Assembly: GCA_052146815.1 (NCBI GenBank)
Contig: JBKQMG010000192.1
Span: 1 to 64,000, forward strand
Reading direction: 5' to 3'
Source of the DNA: DATJZH01 sp052146815
GTDB lineage: Bacteria > Actinomycetota > Actinomycetes > Streptosporangiales > Streptosporangiaceae
DNA length: 64,000 nucleotides
Both the position numbers and the translations under genes were made by a program. The notes under the pieces were generated by a model, which did no database searches, was not told where the DNA came from, and was given only the letters and a program-made list of their open reading frames with translations. Below, piece after piece: positions 42,771-51,390 of the stretch; position 1 is the first letter of the stretch; every line of letters begins with the position of its first letter.

Positions 42771-44303
42771 GGCCAGCATGTCCCGCGGCGCGCGCACGTT
42801 CCATGCCTGCGTCAGGCAGAGCAGGACCACGCCGACCGCCGCCCCGAGCAAGACCAGCGGCGACACGACAAACACGGCGAGATGATCGATCTTGGCCAGC
42901 ACCGCGTTGGCTGGCGGCCAGGGATTGCCCGGCATGTTGGACAGTGATGCGAAGGTGAGTCTGGCCAGGACCAGCCAGTCCAGGCGCGAGGCCGGATAGA
43001 GCACGAGCAGGCAGACGGCCATCGTGTCGTACCAGGGCAGCTGATAGGGCCAGAAGAACAGCCACGCCACGCTCAGCGCCAGAGCCGGGCGGATCGCCGG
43101 CCAGGACGACAGGCCCGGCGGCAGGCGGAGCATCAGCAGGACCGCGACCCCGAGGACCAGGACCGCCGCGATAATACCGAGGTGGGAGCCATGATGGCTC
43201 TGGACGTGGATGAAGAGCTGGTAGAAGTTGTCCGCGCTCGTGGTGTTCCGGCGGGCCAGGAGCGCCTTCACCGCAGGCAGCCCGAACCAGGCGTACGTGG
43301 GCACGAGCACAGCCAGCGCGCCGCCGGCCGCCGCGGCCAGCGCGCCCGGCGACCGGCGCAGTACCCAGGCCAGCGCGAGGGCGAAGAGCACGTAGTTGAT
43401 CTTGATATCCGCGGCGAGGCCGAGCAGGGCGCCCGCGCCGAGCGCGTGCAGCGCCCGGGGCCGGAATGCGCCGGACTGCTCGCCCAGCACGATGAGACCG
43501 AGCAGGCCGGCAGCAGCCGCCAGCACGTCCAGGTGACCGGCCGCAATCAGGTCCCACAGCAGCAGCGGGTTGAGCGTCCACAGCAGATGAGCGCGCAGCC
43601 GCATTACCGGCCGGGCCCGCAGCAGCCGGTCGAGGACTACCGCGACGAGACCGAACGCGAGCGCGTTCCACAGCTTCAGCCAGAACACGATCCGGGCCGG
43701 CAATGCCCCGCCCAGTTTCGCCGCGAGGAACTGCTCGATCGTCGCGGCTGGCCCGTAGACGCTGACATAGTGCTGCCATTTGTGCGGGATGGACGGCCCG
43801 AACGCCGGATGGGTGATCCGCAGATGGTAGGGCGTCATCACGTACGGGCTGTGGCCGAGCGCCATGATCCGGCCGTAGGCCGAATAGTCCAGTGCGTCGG
43901 TGGATCCGGCCGGCGGCAGCACCGCCAGCACCGTCACCACGAGGGCGGCCACAACGAGCAGAACGCGCAAATTCGGCTGCGCTCCGCGTTGCACGCAGAC
44001 CAGGCCCGCAGCGACTCCGCCTCCGCCGAGCAGTGCGCTCACCCACAGGCCGCTGGTCACCAGCGCGGGCGGGACGTGCCTGATTTTCAGGCCCCAGGGC
44101 GCGCCGCCGGCGGGCATGACCAGATGTGGGAACATCCAGCTGGCCCGCAGCAAGCTCGCCGCGATCATGATCAGCAGGGCGGCCGTGAGTCCCCCGATGG
44201 CGAGGCCGCCGAGGATGCGCGTGACCCGGTCTTGTCCGGCAGTGAGCCCCGAGGCGGGCAACGACCGGCTGGCAGGCTTAGCGCCACTGATCCTGCCGCT
44301 CAT
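42735..44303 (-). CDS. GT-C mannosyltransferase-like membrane protein (MptB type), copy 2
   Basis: A 522-residue polytopic membrane protein of the same family as the genes at 10.0 and 44.5 kb. The acidic outer-loop motif is PPAGSTDALDYSAYGRIM, followed by HYVSVYGPAATIEQFLAAKL, ARIVFWLKLWNALAFGLVAV, HLLWTLNPLLLWDLIAAGHL and WPYQLPWYDTMAVCLLVLYP. Relatives use polyprenyl-phosphate mannose on the outer face of the membrane to lengthen alpha-1,6-mannan of lipoglycans. ATG 44303 has AAGGTG upstream. It follows copy 3 in tandem, 184 bases downstream, and the two are clearly paralogous. Confidence 0.85.
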   Translation of the reverse strand: MSGRISGAKPASRSLPASGLTAGQDRVTRILGGLAIGGLTAALLIMIAASLLRASWMFPHLVMPAGGAPWGLKIRHVPPALVTSGLWVSALLGGGGVAAGLVCVQRGAQPNLRVLLVVAALVVTVLAVLPPAGSTDALDYSAYGRIMALGHSPYVMTPYHLRITHPAFGPSIPHKWQHYVSVYGPAATIEQFLAAKLGGALPARIVFWLKLWNALAFGLVAVVLDRLLRARPVMRLRAHLLWTLNPLLLWDLIAAGHLDVLAAAAGLLGLIVLGEQSGAFRPRALHALGAGALLGLAADIKINYVLFALALAWVLRRSPGALAAAAGGALAVLVPTYAWFGLPAVKALLARRNTTSADNFYQLFIHVQSHHGSHLGIIAAVLVLGVAVLLMLRLPPGLSSWPAIRPALALSVAWLFFWPYQLPWYDTMAVCLLVLYPASRLDWLVLARLTFASLSNMPGNPWPPANAVLAKIDHLAVFVVSPLVLLGAAVGVVLLCLTQAWNVRAPRDMLASVHDPAAVHAQ

Positions 44304-44487
44304 CGCACCTTCGTGATCATGTAGCGGGCCGGCCCCTGAGGTCAGAAGCCGGCCGACGCACGCGAGCGGCGCCGCCGCCCCGGTTGCCGGTTCTGTAAGT
44401 CCGCGAACGCCGGAGTGATTTACCGAGTAATCCTATCAACAAACTCTCCTATCGGCATGGCTACTGCACGTTCCGAAGGCTATAGCG

Positions 44488-46197
44488 CTAGTGACGATCC
44501 GGACTGCTGCGCCCAGGCGGCGGCTCGGCGGCCGATGGCGCGACGAGCGACGGCTCAGCGAACGGCGCGACGAGCGACGGCTCAGCGAACGGCGGGGTGA
44601 CAGCGGAAGCGCGAGGTCGTGGCAGCAGACGCATGCGGCCTGCGGCCGCGCCAGGCAGGCGGCCAGCTGCGGCCAGTTGTCCGTCGCGCACCCGGCGCGG
44701 ATTCCACCACCCGAATACGCAGAGCAGGATGACACAGCCGCCGGCGGCAAACAGAACCGACGGCCCGGCAAACAGCAGGATGTAGCGGTGCACCAGGCTC
44801 AGCGTGGGCCCAGCGTGAAATGACGAGTTTCCTGGCATGTTGGTGATAGTGCTGCCGGTGAGACGCAGCAGAACCAGCCAGTCCAGCCGCGTCGCCGGGT
44901 ACAGAACGAGCAGGCAGATGACCATCGTGTCGTACCAGGGCAGCTGGTACGGCCAGAAGAACAGCCACGCCACGCTCAGAGCCAGAGCCGGGCGGATGAC
45001 CGGCCAGGACGGCAGGCCCGGCGGCAGTGCCTGAAGGAGCTGGACCGCCACGACGATGACGAGAATCCCCGCGAGCACCGCGATCTGCGGGCGCCAGACA
45101 TGCTGGGGGTAGAAGAGCAGCCCGTAGAAGTTGTCAGCATCCCGGCGGGACACCAGCGTCTGCACCGCCGGCAGCCCGAACAGGGCGTAGGCGGGCACGA
45201 GCACCGCGAGCGCGCCACCGGCGGCCGTGGCCAGCGCGCCCGGCGACCGGCGCAGCAGCCAGGCCAGGCCCAGGCCGAAGATGAGGTAGTTGATCTTGAT
45301 GTAGGCCGCCAGGCCGAGCAGCGCCCCGGCGGCCAGAACCCGCGGCAGCCGCAGCCGCGTGGCGGCTGCCTCCCCGTACCGCGCGCCGTCCCGGCTGCCC
45401 AGAACCAGGAGGCCGAGCAGGCCGAATGCTGCTCCGAGGACGTCAAGGTGCCCGCCCGCGATCAGGCTCCACAGCAGCAGCGGATTGACCGTCCAGAGCA
45501 GATGAGCCCGCAGCCGACGGGCGGGATCGCCGCGCAGGAGGCGGTCGAGGACCACAGCGACAATTCCGAAGGCGAGGGCGTTCCACAGCTTGAGCCAGAA
45601 CACGATCCGCGCCGCCGACGCGCCGCCGAGCTTGGCCGCCAGGAACTGCTCGATCGTCGCAAGCGGCCCGTATACGCTCGCCGACCTGTCCCAGACGACC
45701 GGCACGGACTGGGCAAACGCGTTATGCGCGAGGCGCAGATGCAGCGGCCTGAACAGATACGGGCTATGGCCGAGCGCCATGATCCGGCCGTAAGTCGCGT
45801 AATCCAGCGAGTCGGTGGAGCCGGCCGGTGGCAGCGCCGCCAGCGCTGCCACCGCGGCCACGGCGAGCACCGCGGCAGCGAGAAAGACGCGCGGGCTCGG
45901 CCGGCCCCCGCGGCGGACGGCCATGAGACCGGCGACGACGCCCGCGCCACCGACGAAAGCCGCCACCCAGAGACCGACCGTGACCATGCCGGCCGGAACG
46001 TGAACCGACGACAGCATCCACGGCGGTCCGCTCGCCGGCATGACCAGGGGCGGACGCATCCAGCTGCTGCGCACCAGCGACGCCGCGACCATCGCGAGAA
46101 CCGACAATCCGATCCCCGCCGCAGCCAGCCATGAAAGAACGTGGGCGCGACGATCTTCCCGAAGGATCACCTGGAAATGATTGACTCCCCTGACCAC
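44488..46197 (-). CDS. GT-C mannosyltransferase-like membrane protein (MptB type), copy 3
   Basis: A 569-residue paralogue of copy 2: PPAGSTDSLDYATYGRIM, DRSASVYGPLATIEQFLAAK, ARIVFWLKLWNALAFGIVAV and FFWPYQLPWYDTMVICLLVL. It has a longer cytoplasmic or outer C-tail in which FAEPSLVAP is duplicated by a 27-bp tandem repeat. The start GTG 46197 has a weak ribosome site; GTG 46170 is possible. Copies 2 and 3 stand in one direction, so tandem gene duplication is the likely origin. Which sugar and acceptor each uses is not visible. Confidence 0.83.
   Translation of the reverse strand: MVRGVNHFQVILREDRRAHVLSWLAAAGIGLSVLAMVAASLVRSSWMRPPLVMPASGPPWMLSSVHVPAGMVTVGLWVAAFVGGAGVVAGLMAVRRGGRPSPRVFLAAAVLAVAAVAALAALPPAGSTDSLDYATYGRIMALGHSPYLFRPLHLRLAHNAFAQSVPVVWDRSASVYGPLATIEQFLAAKLGGASAARIVFWLKLWNALAFGIVAVVLDRLLRGDPARRLRAHLLWTVNPLLLWSLIAGGHLDVLGAAFGLLGLLVLGSRDGARYGEAAATRLRLPRVLAAGALLGLAAYIKINYLIFGLGLAWLLRRSPGALATAAGGALAVLVPAYALFGLPAVQTLVSRRDADNFYGLLFYPQHVWRPQIAVLAGILVIVVAVQLLQALPPGLPSWPVIRPALALSVAWLFFWPYQLPWYDTMVICLLVLYPATRLDWLVLLRLTGSTITNMPGNSSFHAGPTLSLVHRYILLFAGPSVLFAAGGCVILLCVFGWWNPRRVRDGQLAAAGRLPGAAAGRMRLLPRPRASAVTPPFAEPSLVAPFAEPSLVAPSAAEPPPGRSSPDRH
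44537..44590. repeat. 27-bp tandem repeat, two exact copies
   Basis: A 27-base unit beginning GGCGCGACGAGCGACGGCTC occurs at 44537-44563 and 44564-44590. It is in frame at the 3' end of GT-C copy 3. Confidence 0.92.
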
Positions 46198-46384
46198 TTG
46201 AAGCGATCCGCGCCTTCCGTATCCTCAGCACTGCGCCCGTAAAGTCAGGCTTTGCTGCACGCACGGAGAAGATAACAGGGCACTAATCGAGGCCCCAATT
46301 AATTCTGTCGTGATTTTAGCTAATCTTTAGAAGGGGGCGGCTTCCTCATGGTTTCGCCCGATCCTGCGTCGGCTGGCGCTCGCC

Positions 46385-46749
46385 AGGGCGCGGACCGGGG
46401 CGGTATTTACCGGACGGCGCACCTATGACATCTCCGGCGCCTGGCCGGGCAACGGCTGGGCAACGGCCCGCTGCCCGGCATCCCGCTGTTCATCCTGACC
46501 CACCAGCCGCCGGCTGAGGTACCGCAGGGCAGTGCCCCCTACACCTTCGTCACCGGCGGGATCAGCGAGGCCGTCCGCCAGGCCCGCGCCGCGGCAGGCG
46601 GCAGGGACCGACGGGCTCATCCTGCACCTGGTGCGCGTTCTGCTCCGGGGACGGCGTTCGCCTGCTTGACGGAGTCCGCGCTGACCTGCGCTTAAGCGCG
46701 TGGTCGACGCCCCCGGGTCACCCATCTCAGCTACGAGGTGCTCTGGTGA
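46385..46749 (+). pseudogene. dihydrofolate reductase/RibD-C family remnant
   Basis: Broken pieces of an RibD-C/DHFR-like reductase: GAVFTGRRTYDISGAWPG, then in another frame PGIPLFILTHQPPAEVPQG and APYTFVTGGISEAVRQARAA, then LILHLVRVLL, DGVRLLDGVRADLRL and finally VTHLSYEVLW before TGA 46747-46749. At least three frame changes and a gap in the middle (the usual GGAxxxxQ region) are present, and no start is visible. The intact family reduces pterin- or riboflavin-precursor-like substrates with NADPH. This copy is dead. Confidence 0.72.
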
Positions 46750-46783
46750 CCCGCGCAGATGCCGTCGATATCCGGCCTGAGCC

Positions 46784-46830
46784 GACCGGGCACCGGTGCA
46801 TCACCGGCGCCTGATGCGCCATGCCCGGTC
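46784..46830 (-). terminator. long hairpin after the 28-residue gene
   Basis: GACCGGGCA and TGCCCGGTC (9-base arms) enclose a second pair GGTGCATCA/TGATGCGCC around an 8-base loop, about 18 paired bases in all. It begins 14 bases past the stop of the small gene at 46844 on the minus strand, so it fits a terminator or a structured RNA end. Confidence 0.6.
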
Positions 46831-46843
46831 TGGCAACGGGAGC

Positions 46844-46930
46844 CTAGCGGCCCCTGCGCTCGTTCATCTTGAGGAACGCCAGCACCCCGACGATGAACAC
46901 GAACAACGCGGCCGCGATTACCCACTCCAT
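46844..46930 (-). CDS. 28-residue single-span membrane protein
   Basis: ATG 46930 to TAG 46844 encodes 28 residues beginning MEWVIAAALFVFIVGVLAFL and ending KMNERRGR: one membrane span with a basic inner tail. AGGCGG lies about 7 nt before the start. An overlapping longer frame (ending MKQQAASWSG) has no family look. The small size, clean hydropathy and the hairpin behind it support a real gene. Tiny proteins of this kind often bind a larger membrane complex, but no family is recognised. Confidence 0.6.
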   Translation of the reverse strand: MEWVIAAALFVFIVGVLAFLKMNERRGR

Positions 46931-47237
46931 GAGGCCGCCTGCTGTTTCATGCTCAGAGCGTAGCAATACGGCAGCCGGGCCGCCGTCCCGCGCCTCTTCT
47001 CAGCCCGCCGCAGCACCTCAGTACTGACCTTAAGACGCCGCGTCCGCGAAATGTCCGGCGCAGGGCGTCCTCGTAACGACGCCGGGTCGCCGGCTGATAT
47101 CCCGCCGTGCGCCGGCTTGCTGTCACGCGGGCACGAGCTCACCCCCGTGCCGGACGGCGAGCCGGCCGCGTTATGACCGCTAGGCCTGGCCAAGCAGTAC
47201 TAAATCCGGCAGATGATGACAGAAGGATAAATAGCGA
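46931..47237. other. intergenic gap
   Basis: No recognisable gene. The last 60 bases are AT-richer (TACTAAAT, GGATAAATAG) and should carry the promoter and ribosome site of the secreted repeat protein. The rest probably holds the promoter of the 28-residue gene, but no clear boxes were found. Confidence 0.4.
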
Positions 47238-49376
47238 GTGAAATCCAGATCCGCGAGGTACGTGACCGGCGTCTTCGCCATGGCGGCAATGGGGGCATGC
47301 CTCGCGCCCGCTCCGGCCAGCGCGCACAGCACGCACAGGCCGCACAGCCAGAAAGGCGGGCGGGGCACGGACGGCGTGCGCAGCATGCACAGCAGGCGCA
47401 GCTCACCGCGCAGCGCCGCGAGCACGGCTGCCGCGCATGGCTGGACCGTCAGCGCGTCGTATCCCACGTTCCCCTACCGGCTTGACGACGTCGCGTGCCC
47501 GTCCGCGGCTAGCTGCACTGCCGTCGGCACCGGCTATTACGGCGGAGCCGCGGTCCTGCGCACTGACGACGGCGGAACGGCCTGGACCGCCCAGTCCCTC
47601 CCGGCCGGAGCCAGAGACCTGCTCGGGGTCTCGTGCGAATCGGCGTCGGACTGCGTCGCGGTCGGGTACGGCAACGTGCAGCAGACGATGACGGCCACGG
47701 TGTTCCGCACAGACAACAGCGGTGCCACCTGGGTCAGGGATCCCGGTCCAGCCGGAATCGCCGAGCTGCGGGGCGTCTCCTGCTTCTCGGCGACCGGCTG
47801 CGAAGCGGTCGGCGCGAATGCCGCGGGCGTCGGCGTGGCGTTGCGCAGCCGTAACGGCGGAGCGACCTGGTGGCGCCAGCACGTCCCGTCCGAGATCACG
47901 AAGCTGAATTCAGTGGCCTGTCGGTCGGCTGCGGTATGCGAGGCAGCGGGCAGCCGCGCAGGTTCCGGCGCCATGCTGGGCACCGCTGACGGCGGTGCGA
48001 CGTGGACCAGCCAGTCAGTACCCGCCGGCGTCCGGTCCCTGTCCGCCGTCAGCTGCCCGTCGGCGCGCACGTGCGCAGCGGCCGGCCAGACATCCGGCGG
48101 CAGCGCCGCGATACTGCGCACCACCAGCGGGGGGGCCGCCTGGGCGGCGCAGACCGCCGCCGCGGGGGTCACCCGGATCAATGCCATCGCGTGTCCGCAG
48201 GCGCAGGCATGCGAGGCGGCCGGAGAACACGGAAACGGCACCGGCGCAGTGCTGGGCACCGCCGACGGCGGTGCGACCTGGACGGCCCAGCCTCTTCCCG
48301 GCGGCGTTCAGGCGCTCAACGCGATCGCCTGCCCGGCCCGGACCACGTGCGAGACGGCAGGCGCCGCCATTACCCTGGCCGGCCACTCCGGCGCGGCGGT
48401 GCTCGCGATGACCACCGCCGGGACGGCCTGGGCCCGCCAGGACCTCCCGGCCGGGATCGGAGTCCTTTACGGGGTGAACTGCCCCGCCGCCGCGAACTGC
48501 GAGGTCGTTGGCCTCGCCAGCACGCAACGAGGCGCGGCGGCGACCACCGCCGACGAGGGCGGAACGTGGACCGGCCAGCACCTGCCCGGCCGCATCCGCG
48601 CCCTCAACGCGGTCTCGTGCGTATCCGCCGAAAGGTGCGTGGCAGTCGGCAGCAGTTCTGCCGGTGTCACCGCACTGAGCAGCCGCGACGGCGGGACGAC
48701 GTGGCGGGAGAAGTTCCTGACCGGGCTTTCCGGGCTCAACGGCATCGCCTGCTCGTCGGCGTCGCGATGCGAGGCGGTCGGCTGGGATGGCGGTGGCGGC
48801 GCCGCCATCGGCACCACCGACGGCGGCCAGACCTGGCAGCAGCAGAGCATCCCGGCCGGCCTCGGGAGCCTCTACAAGGTCTCATGTCCGTCCGTGACCG
48901 TCTGCGTAGCGGTCGGGCGTACGGCCGGGGGGGCCGGCGCCATCGTCGCGACCACCGATGACGGCGGCAGCTGGACAGCTCAGACCGTTCCGGCCGGCAT
49001 CACCGGGGTGAACGACATCACCTGCCCGTCGGTGACAGCCTGCGCGGCGGCAGGCGGCACGGCCAGCCTGAAAGGCGTGGTGCTCGCCACCAGTGACGGC
49101 GGGGCAACCTGGACCGGGCAGCCCATACCGGATGGCACCGGGAGCCTGTTCGGGATCGCCTGCGTATCGGTGCGGACCTGTGAGGCGACGGGCCTCAGCA
49201 CTCGCGGCGCCAGCGCCGCGATCGGCACGAACTCGGGCCCGGCAGGCTGGACTGACCAGCATCTCCCGTTCCCGCCCCGCTACGGGCTGCTCTACAGCGT
49301 CGCCTGCTCGCCGACCGCGTGCTTCGCCGTCGGTGACGGACCCGGCGCGCTGATCATCAAGCGGCAGCTCAGCTGA
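47238..49376 (+). CDS. secreted protein with 14 Cys-pair beta-propeller-like repeats
   Basis: A 712-residue secreted protein. Signal peptide residues 1-29 (ACLAPAPASA then cut), a basic Ser/Gly linker to about 65, then 14 repeats of about 46 residues. Each has a VSCPSAxxCxAVG unit with two cysteines 6-7 apart and a TTDGGxTWTxQxxPAG unit. The second half resembles Asp-box/YCF48-type propeller blades (S/TxDGGxTW). The paired cysteines probably form one disulfide per repeat, giving a stiff extracellular protein. GTG 47238 follows AGAAGGA by 10 nt. Function is unknown; binding to glycans, proteins or the cell surface is plausible. A terminator hairpin follows. Confidence 0.82.
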   Translation: MKSRSARYVTGVFAMAAMGACLAPAPASAHSTHRPHSQKGGRGTDGVRSMHSRRSSPRSAASTAAAHGWTVSASYPTFPYRLDDVACPSAASCTAVGTGYYGGAAVLRTDDGGTAWTAQSLPAGARDLLGVSCESASDCVAVGYGNVQQTMTATVFRTDNSGATWVRDPGPAGIAELRGVSCFSATGCEAVGANAAGVGVALRSRNGGATWWRQHVPSEITKLNSVACRSAAVCEAAGSRAGSGAMLGTADGGATWTSQSVPAGVRSLSAVSCPSARTCAAAGQTSGGSAAILRTTSGGAAWAAQTAAAGVTRINAIACPQAQACEAAGEHGNGTGAVLGTADGGATWTAQPLPGGVQALNAIACPARTTCETAGAAITLAGHSGAAVLAMTTAGTAWARQDLPAGIGVLYGVNCPAAANCEVVGLASTQRGAAATTADEGGTWTGQHLPGRIRALNAVSCVSAERCVAVGSSSAGVTALSSRDGGTTWREKFLTGLSGLNGIACSSASRCEAVGWDGGGGAAIGTTDGGQTWQQQSIPAGLGSLYKVSCPSVTVCVAVGRTAGGAGAIVATTDDGGSWTAQTVPAGITGVNDITCPSVTACAAAGGTASLKGVVLATSDGGATWTGQPIPDGTGSLFGIACVSVRTCEATGLSTRGASAAIGTNSGPAGWTDQHLPFPPRYGLLYSVACSPTACFAVGDGPGALIIKRQLS

Positions 49377-49387
49377 TCCGGGCCGGG

Positions 49388-49416
49388 CCGGTCCGGGCGG
49401 GCCGGGCCCGGACCGG
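49388..49416. terminator. terminator hairpin between convergent genes
   Basis: CCGGTCCGGGC and GCCCGGACCGG pair perfectly over 11 bases around a 7-base loop, 11 bases after the repeat-protein stop. It could serve both converging genes. Confidence 0.75.
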
Positions 49417-49486
49417 AGCCGATCCGAGCCCGGCCCGGACCCGGCGCTGACCGGTGCGGGTCCTCCGGCGGTGGCGGACGTCGCCG

Positions 49487-50347
49487 TCAGCGAGGCAGGT
49501 TCCCGGCCCGCTGCACGGCGCGGTAGACCACGCGCGCGTACAGGAGCGTGCCGTCAGTCTGCGGGTGGACCCCGTCGCCTGACAGCAGGTACGTGCGATG
49601 CTCGATCGCCCTGTGCCAGTTCGCCAGCACGACGTTGCGGTATCTGCGGGCGGCCTCGGCGAGGGTGGAGTTGACCTCGGCTTCCCACGGGCGCGCCTCG
49701 AACGTGTTCACGAGCACCAGCCGGCGGTGCTGGCCGATCTCCGCCATCAGCTGGCGGATCTGGCTGCCGGTCACCGTGCCGTTCGTGCCGAGGCCCACCA
49801 CCACGATCCGCCGCAGTTCTCCGCTGCTGGCCAGCGCTGCTACCACCTGCAGGCCGACACTGAACTGACGGCTCACCTGCGCGTCGACGTCGATACCGGG
49901 GAGGCGGTGATCCAGGGCCGGCTGCGACCCCAGCATCACCGAGTCACCGACTCCCGTCACCGACCAGCCATGAACCCTGCGTGCGCGGACGGGCTTCGGC
50001 AAGGCGGGGTGGGCAAACGCGACTGGGATCTGTGCCCCCGGTGCGCTTTCAGCGTGCCGCATGTCTCTCGCCAGCCTCCGGGACTGCCGCGCGCGGTCTC
50101 GCATCACGCGAGCCTCGGCCGGCCCGCCACGGCGGTGCCCGGCGCGGGCGGCGGCGGCGTGAGCGCGAGGGTGCGCCGCCCCGGAATGCATCTCGCGGGC
50201 GCGTGCGGCGTGGGCGCTGGCCGGCCCGTGAGCGGCGCCGCTGCCCACGGCGTCCGGCTGCGCCTTCAGCCCAGCGGATCCGCTCACGGCCCCGCACCCG
50301 GTGATCGCCAGTGCCGCGGCCAGAATGATCAGCGGTGCGGCCAGCAT
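49487..50347 (-). CDS. SGNH/GDSL-family lipoprotein hydrolase
   Basis: A 286-residue protein starting MLAAPLIILAAALAITGC, a lipoprotein signal with Cys 18. A long Ala/Arg/His-rich spacer leads to an SGNH hydrolase domain: nucleophile block GVGDSVMLGSQP, GLGTNGTVTGSQIRQL, and the Asp-His block LSGDGVHPQTDGT. This resembles the free-standing esterase part of OatA-type acyltransferases, which act on peptidoglycan or envelope acyl groups. ATG 50347 is chosen because it puts the lipobox at the N-terminus; the frame continues to 50464 without a signal-like start. Outer face of the membrane. Confidence 0.82.
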   Translation of the reverse strand: MLAAPLIILAAALAITGCGAVSGSAGLKAQPDAVGSGAAHGPASAHAARAREMHSGAAHPRAHAAAARAGHRRGGPAEARVMRDRARQSRRLARDMRHAESAPGAQIPVAFAHPALPKPVRARRVHGWSVTGVGDSVMLGSQPALDHRLPGIDVDAQVSRQFSVGLQVVAALASSGELRRIVVVGLGTNGTVTGSQIRQLMAEIGQHRRLVLVNTFEARPWEAEVNSTLAEAARRYRNVVLANWHRAIEHRTYLLSGDGVHPQTDGTLLYARVVYRAVQRAGNLPR

Positions 50348-50886
50348 GCACCGGCACCTGTCCGCCAGCGCGGAGCAGATCCTGCGCCTGCGGGCCGTGG
50401 GCGGCCCGTTCCCGGCCGCGCAGGTGGATGTGGCCAGTCGAAGGCGGCCGCTGGCTGATCGCATCGATGTCCGTCCCGTCGCCGCTCATCCAGTACTCCG
50501 AGGATCCCAATCTGGCCGGCAGATAGCGACAGGGGAACTGCATTGAGTAATGGGTCGCCCTTGGTTTCTTACAGACTTCACCCGCGGCCGTCCAGCGCCC
50601 CGCAGGTCGCGCGGGTCCCTGGGCCCGGCAACAGAGACTGGCGCCCCGGTTCTTCTCCCGCCGCGAGCAGGCGGCGCAGCTGCGGTTCGTGGCGGTCAGC
50701 TCTCAGCCGCCGGGGCCGCGCGTGAACGCGGCCGGCCTGGCCATCTTCCGGTACTGGACCCGCTGCGGCACCACGTACGGGCACACCGCGGACTTCCCCG
50801 GCTACACCCAGCTCCGTCGATCGGATGCACCATGATTTACCGGATGCATCGCGAGTTACCGGGCGCGGCAGGAGTTATCGGCCTTA
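50348..50886. other. gap with a possible unidentified gene remnant
   Basis: Around 50640-50827 the plus strand has an open stretch reading RFFSRREQAAQLRFVAVSSQ, then GLAIFRYWTRCGTTYGH and DFPGYTQLRR before a stop. Its composition looks protein-like, but no start or family was recognised, so it may be the end of a lost gene. The remainder holds the promoter regions of the flanking genes; nothing else was seen. Confidence 0.3.
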
Positions 50887-51249
50887 TTACGAGTAGTAGT
50901 CGTTGCCCCTCGAGAATTCCACGAAGGTGCAGGCCTGGTCGCCGACAGTCCAGGCGTCATGGCCGGGCGGGAGCAGCATTACCTCGCCCGCCGAGAAGTC
51001 TTCCTGCGAGCCGTCGCTCAGGACGACCCGGAGGGTCCCCGCGGTCACCAGCGCCACGTGCGGCAGCTCGCACAGCTCGGTCCCGGCGTAGGGCTTGAGG
51101 TCCTGCGACCACCTGGCGCCGGCCTGGAAAGTCACTTCGGTGACGGCCACGCCGTCCAGCTCCGCGGTCTTCTTGGAGATGAGCCCGTGCGGGTCGGGCG
51201 GTATCTCGGCCAGGCGCGCCTTCTGCATCGCGGGGTTGTAGGTCGACAT
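50887..51249 (-). CDS. cupin domain protein
   Basis: A 120-residue single cupin barrel: FQAGARWSQDLKPYAGTELC and LPHVALVTAGTLRVVLSDGS carry the first motif and DFSAGEVMLLPPGHDAWTVG the second. His residues in LPHVALV and PPGHDAW could hold a metal. Many such proteins sense or isomerise small molecules; no substrate can be given. ATG 51249 starts it. Two tandem 24-bp repeats upstream may be operators. Cytoplasmic and complete. Confidence 0.8.
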   Translation of the reverse strand: MSTYNPAMQKARLAEIPPDPHGLISKKTAELDGVAVTEVTFQAGARWSQDLKPYAGTELCELPHVALVTAGTLRVVLSDGSQEDFSAGEVMLLPPGHDAWTVGDQACTFVEFSRGNDYYS

Positions 51250-51280
51250 GACCCCAAGTCTGCCCGGCGCTCGTTCGAAA

Positions 51281-51328
51281 GTCGAGAAACCCGGTGGTAT
51301 TAATGTCGAGAAATCCGGTGGTATTAAT
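51281..51328. repeat. 24-bp tandem repeat upstream of the cupin gene
   Basis: GTCGAGAAAYCCGGTGGTAT plus TAAT occurs at 51281-51304 and 51305-51328 with one base changed. It lies 31 bases before the cupin start, a place suited to regulator binding. Confidence 0.85.
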
Positions 51329-51390
51329 GGGGTACAGCGGCCTGCGCAACACCACGGCGGCGCAGGTCGCTGTCAGCGGCTGAGGCGCTG

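Noticed and set aside
46784..46830. Integron attC-like site
   Set aside because: The long hairpin lacks the paired core sites and no integrase or cassette structure is present; terminator use is simpler.
47297..48961. Regular repeats that might look like a CRISPR or minisatellite array
   Set aside because: The period matches protein repeats with conserved Cys and DGG residues and third-base drift; there are no constant repeat and unique spacer units.
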